Below, in pieces: positions 60,985-64,000 of a DNA stretch of 64,000 nt. Location: assembly GCA_964427915.1 (NCBI GenBank), contig CAYRWA010000030.1, forward strand, positions 1 through 64,000, given 5' to 3'. The notes under the pieces are model-generated. The model was given only the letters and a program-made list of their open reading frames with translations. It was not told the origin of the DNA and made no database searches. Source of the stretch: JAGLCW01 sp964427915 (GTDB lineage: Bacteria; Caldisericota; Caldisericia; UBA6126). The number at the start of each line of letters is the position of its first letter. Position 1 is the stretch's first letter. The position numbers and the translations under genes are program-made.

Positions 60985-62508
60985 ATGATTGCAATTATTG
61001 ATTTTGGATCGCAGTTTACACAGCTTATTGCAAGAAAAGTTAGAGAACTAGGTATATACTCAAAAATTTACCCCTATTATGTTACCCAAAATGATCTTCA
61101 AGATGTAGAAGCAATCATTCTTTCTGGAGGACCTTGTTCTGTTTTATCCCCAGATGCACCCCGCCTAAAACAAGAAATTTGGGATATGAAAATTCCCATA
61201 TTGGCATTTTGTTATGGATATCAACTGATGACTCTTCAGTATGGTGGTACTATTGTAAAAAGACAGCAGGCTCGAGAATATGGGAAAACCACTCTCCAGG
61301 TACTGCACAATACGTCTCCACTGACAGAGAATATTCCTCAAGAATCTACCGTTTGGATGTCGCATGAAGATGGTGTAGAAAAGGCACCACCCAATTTTTC
61401 TGTGCTTGCCAAAACGGATCATTCCCCGGTAGCCATTTTTGAAAACCCTTCTCTTGGGCGATATGGGTTGCAGTTTCACCCCGAAGTACACCATTGTGAG
61501 TTTGGTTTCCAATTTTTCCACAATTTTCTTTTTTCTGTTTTGCAAGCAAAAAAAGATTGGAATCTCTCTGATTTTATTCAAGATCAGATACAAGAAATTC
61601 AGAAAAAAGTAGGATCTAACAATGTGATTTGTGGTATTAGTGGGGGGGTCGATTCCTCAGTCGCTGCACTGCTTGTTTCGAAAGCTGTTGGGAATCGGTT
61701 AAAGTGTATTTTTGTTGATCATGGGCTTCTACGCCTGAATGAAGGGGATGAAGTCATTCAGATGTTACAGGAATTAGGATTGAATATCGAAAGACTGAAT
61801 GTATCTGATGTTTTTTTACAAGCCTTGAAAGGCATATCGGATCCAGAACAAAAACGAAAGCTAATTGGCAAGCTTTTTATCGATGTTTTTGCAAAGGAAG
61901 CAGCCATTTTTGATGCAGACTTTCTTGTGCAAGGAACTTTGTACCCAGATGTTATTGAAAGCTCTGGAGGCGTTTCTGGCATTGCTGCAAAAATAAAAAG
62001 CCATCACAATGTGGGAGGCCTTCCTGAAAAAATGGAACTAAAGCTAATTGAACCTTTGCAGTTTTTGTTTAAAGACGAAGTACGCGTGATTGGAGAAAAA
62101 CTTGGACTTCCATCTCACTTTGTACATCGGCATCCGTTCCCTGGACCAGGACTTGCAATCAGGATTATTGGGGAAGTTACTTCTGACCGCATTGAGTTGT
62201 TGCAAAAAGCCGATTTTATAATGCGCTCGGAAATAGCACAATACGACAAAGATCAACAGATATGGCAAGCACTTGCCGTGCTTCTACCCATCAAAACGGT
62301 AGGAGTGATGGGCGACGAAAGGACATACCAGAACGTTGTTGCATTGCGGCTGGTGGAATCTGTTGACGGAATGACAGCCAATTGGCATCATCTTCCATCT
62401 TCCGTTTTGGAACGCATAAGCAATCGTATTACCAATGAGGTACATGGAATTAACCGTGTAGTTTATGATATTACATCAAAGCCCCCAGCTACTATTGAAT
62501 GGGAGTAG
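60985..62508 (+). CDS. guaA: GMP synthase (glutamine-hydrolysing)
   Basis: GuaA converts XMP to GMP. The 507 residues include the glutaminase domain with Cys in ILAFCYGYQ and the His-Glu of QFHPEVHH, then the ATP pyrophosphatase P-loop SGGVDSSVAA and a C-terminal dimer domain with RHPFPGPGLAIRI. The protein is complete. AGGAAGAGG precedes the ATG. Confidence 0.97.
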   Translation: MIAIIDFGSQFTQLIARKVRELGIYSKIYPYYVTQNDLQDVEAIILSGGPCSVLSPDAPRLKQEIWDMKIPILAFCYGYQLMTLQYGGTIVKRQQAREYGKTTLQVLHNTSPLTENIPQESTVWMSHEDGVEKAPPNFSVLAKTDHSPVAIFENPSLGRYGLQFHPEVHHCEFGFQFFHNFLFSVLQAKKDWNLSDFIQDQIQEIQKKVGSNNVICGISGGVDSSVAALLVSKAVGNRLKCIFVDHGLLRLNEGDEVIQMLQELGLNIERLNVSDVFLQALKGISDPEQKRKLIGKLFIDVFAKEAAIFDADFLVQGTLYPDVIESSGGVSGIAAKIKSHHNVGGLPEKMELKLIEPLQFLFKDEVRVIGEKLGLPSHFVHRHPFPGPGLAIRIIGEVTSDRIELLQKADFIMRSEIAQYDKDQQIWQALAVLLPIKTVGVMGDERTYQNVVALRLVESVDGMTANWHHLPSSVLERISNRITNEVHGINRVVYDITSKPPATIEWE

Positions 62509-62510
62509 AT

Positions 62511-63695
62511 ATGATATCTCGCAAAGAACGAATTACTATTCGAAAGAATGCAGATGCCTTTCTCATGCAAAAAGACTACCAAGCAGCCATTGATGAGTTT
62601 TTAAAGGGATTGAAAATAGACCCTTCTTATCTTTGGTACGAGCTATTTATAGGAGACATCTATTATTTCTTTCTGCATGACTCAAATACTGCACTTCAGT
62701 GGTATCAGTCATGTTATACCAAAGGAAAAGGGCTCTTTGATACCACGCCCTATACTCCTTTGCGATATCTTTTAAAACGTCTTTCTAAAATTGTATTCTC
62801 ACAAGAGAACTATCTTCTTGCTGCCACGTTTTATGAAGAATTTATAGCGTTTCGCCCATCCAATTTTCATGAAAACGATTTTCTACGATATGCGCATTCT
62901 CTTGAAAAAATTGGCAAAAGAGAAGAAGCATTGGAAGTCTTAGAGCTGGGGAAAAAGTTCTCCAAAAGCCGAGCTATTCGAGAAAAATTAAACCAGATGA
63001 CCAATTCTTCGCAACCCCCTCCGTCCTTTCCTGTATACAAAAATGGATACAAGAGAATCCCTATTAAAACAGACATTATTGTTCCTGGCGATTCGATTCC
63101 TTCTATAGTGGAGTCACTAACAAAAAACATACGACAAAAAGGAGATATCCTAACCATCGCTTCGTGTGTGGTTGCTGTTGCAGAAAATCGAAAAAAAACA
63201 ATTGATGTAGTAACAGCCTCTTGGTTGGCACGTTTGCTATCACGTTTTGTCCACGATGATAATTTTGATTTTGGTGGCAATGCACCCTTGTGCAACCCAT
63301 TGTCTATGCAAATGGCAATGGATGAATCTGGTTGGTGGCGGATTCTGTTTGCAGCTCTATTTGGAGGGTTTATTAGTAAACTTTGGAAAGGATCAGGTAT
63401 GTTTTATCGGTTGGCTGGAGAACAAGCTGCCTTAATTGATGATATGCCTGGGGCCATTGCTCCTTTTGATTATTCTATTATTCTAGGTCCTCTTGATTCC
63501 AACCAAACGGCCCATGAAATCAAAAATCGTACAGGCTGTGATGCAGCAATTCTAGATGCAAATGATCTTGACATTGCTTGGGCCGTAGGATGTAGCAATG
63601 AGTCATTACGTTCTACCATTGAACAAGCGATGTGTGATAATCCTGCCGGCAACGGAGATCAACAAACACCCATCATTCTATTAAGGCCCAGCTAA
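62511..63695 (+). CDS. TPR protein fused to a CofE-like (F420-0:L-glutamate ligase family) domain
   Basis: The 394-residue protein has an N-terminal TPR region (about 1-165; YQAAIDEFLKGLKIDPSYLW, KREEALEVLELGKKF) and a C-terminal domain from about 180 that resembles CofE/FbiB: YKRIPIKTDIIVPGDSI, KGDILTIASCVVAVAENR and the middle FYRLAGEQAALIDDM, then PFDYSIILGP. CofE adds glutamates to coenzyme F420. CofE-like proteins also occur in bacteria without F420, so the substrate is unclear. GGGAG stands five bases before ATG 62511; guaA ends two bases upstream. Confidence 0.75.
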   Translation: MISRKERITIRKNADAFLMQKDYQAAIDEFLKGLKIDPSYLWYELFIGDIYYFFLHDSNTALQWYQSCYTKGKGLFDTTPYTPLRYLLKRLSKIVFSQENYLLAATFYEEFIAFRPSNFHENDFLRYAHSLEKIGKREEALEVLELGKKFSKSRAIREKLNQMTNSSQPPPSFPVYKNGYKRIPIKTDIIVPGDSIPSIVESLTKNIRQKGDILTIASCVVAVAENRKKTIDVVTASWLARLLSRFVHDDNFDFGGNAPLCNPLSMQMAMDESGWWRILFAALFGGFISKLWKGSGMFYRLAGEQAALIDDMPGAIAPFDYSIILGPLDSNQTAHEIKNRTGCDAAILDANDLDIAWAVGCSNESLRSTIEQAMCDNPAGNGDQQTPIILLRPS

Positions 63696-63702
63696 TTTTT
63701 CA

Positions 63703-64000
63703 TGTCCACTGTAAAAACAAGTGCTATCATAACGAAAGCAACACCATATCGCGAACATGACAAACTACTCACCTTGTTTACGCTAAACCGGGGAAAAATT
63801 ACAGCACTGTGCAAAAAATCAAGGCACACCCTAAATCGATGGAATTCTTCTTTTGAACCACCCTTGTTGTGTCAGGTTCAGCTCTATGAAAAAAATCAGT
63901 ATTATACGATCACGGAAATTGATGTAGAAGAGCCTTATCTAACGCTTAGTCGATCGTATCAAAATATGTTGACCGTTCAATCTATGTCTCATATTGTCGA
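63703..64000 (+). CDS. recO: DNA repair protein RecO, N-terminal part (window edge)
   Basis: The 99 visible residues start MSTVKTSAIITKATPYREHD and continue with KLLTLFTLNRGKITALCKKS, the OB-fold pattern of RecO, which loads RecA with RecR in recombinational repair. The gene runs off the window. The ATG follows the TPR-CofE stop by seven bases; no strong ribosome site is visible. Confidence 0.85.

Noticed and set aside
1..64000. CRISPR arrays, insertion sequences, prophage or toxin-antitoxin genes
   Set aside because: I saw no regularly spaced repeats, transposase or integrase motifs, or phage genes on either strand.

Overview
This window is a dense, low-GC bacterial chromosome segment. Genes abut or overlap, Shine-Dalgarno sites of the AGGAGG type are common, and TTG starts are fairly frequent. 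Housekeeping genes are mixed with an unusually rich set of surface and secreted proteins. I cannot name the species. A YacL-IspDF pair, PknB-type kinase, bactofilin, M23 peptidases and a Tad locus with no secretin or CpaB gene fit a monoderm-like or deep-branching lineage. A CcmF-type cytochrome c assembly protein and an Omp28-like thioredoxin protein are less typical of classical Firmicutes. The membrane pyrophosphatase, split transketolase, ferredoxin and ornithine racemase suggest anaerobic, energy-limited metabolism (inference).

Layout. Positions 1-2719 (minus): partial tRNA-Ser(GCU), rsfS, nadD, obgE, rpmA. Positions 2794-8953 (minus): a secreted Omp28-like thioredoxin/stalk-domain protein, a membrane-anchored thioredoxin-like protein, a LysN-like aminotransferase and a membrane-anchored beta-propeller. 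Positions 9051-15047 (plus): CcmF-like protein, YacL (PIN-TRAM), fused IspDF, and AccB-AccC. Positions 24597 down to 15070 (minus): one long run of tktN, gcvT, aminotransferase, a 6-pyruvoyl-tetrahydropterin synthase-like gene, folE2, folP, folK, a 54-residue membrane protein and a giant SBBP-propeller/lytic-transglycosylase-like protein. Positions 24721-32730 (plus): TadG-like protein, solute-binding lipoprotein, ferredoxin, two M23-type proteins (one without catalytic residues), bactofilin and a PQQ-propeller/stalk-domain protein. Positions 38799 down to 32808 (minus): K+-dependent-type membrane pyrophosphatase, a catalytically altered phosphofructokinase, tktC and ligA.

Positions 38884-49331 (plus): tRNA-Val and tRNA-Thr, then a receptor-like protein with a kinase domain followed by a pseudokinase domain, running without a gap into a Tad/Flp pilus locus (TadZ, TadA, TadB, TadC with a large extra domain, prepilin peptidase, two TadE-like pseudopilins, and a DUF192-Flp pilin fusion). 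Positions 57531 down to 49328 (minus): AmrS-type radical SAM enzyme, propeller/stalk protein, three M42 aminopeptidases, a YihY-family membrane protein and ornithine racemase. Positions 57587-64000: degenerate receiver/histidine-kinase-like protein, two TrkA-type proteins (minus), a SIMPL protein, guaA, a TPR-CofE-like fusion and the start of recO.

The most unusual features are the DUF192-Flp pilin fusion, the kinase-pseudokinase receptor leading the Tad operon, the TadC with an outside domain, the propeller-transglycosylase protein with a terminator-like hairpin inside its signal-peptide codons, the phosphofructokinase lacking its phosphoryl-donor residues, the TPR-CofE fusion and a likely AUA start in rsfS. 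Four proteins share a copper-amine-oxidase-like stalk domain, which suggests a common surface-attachment module.
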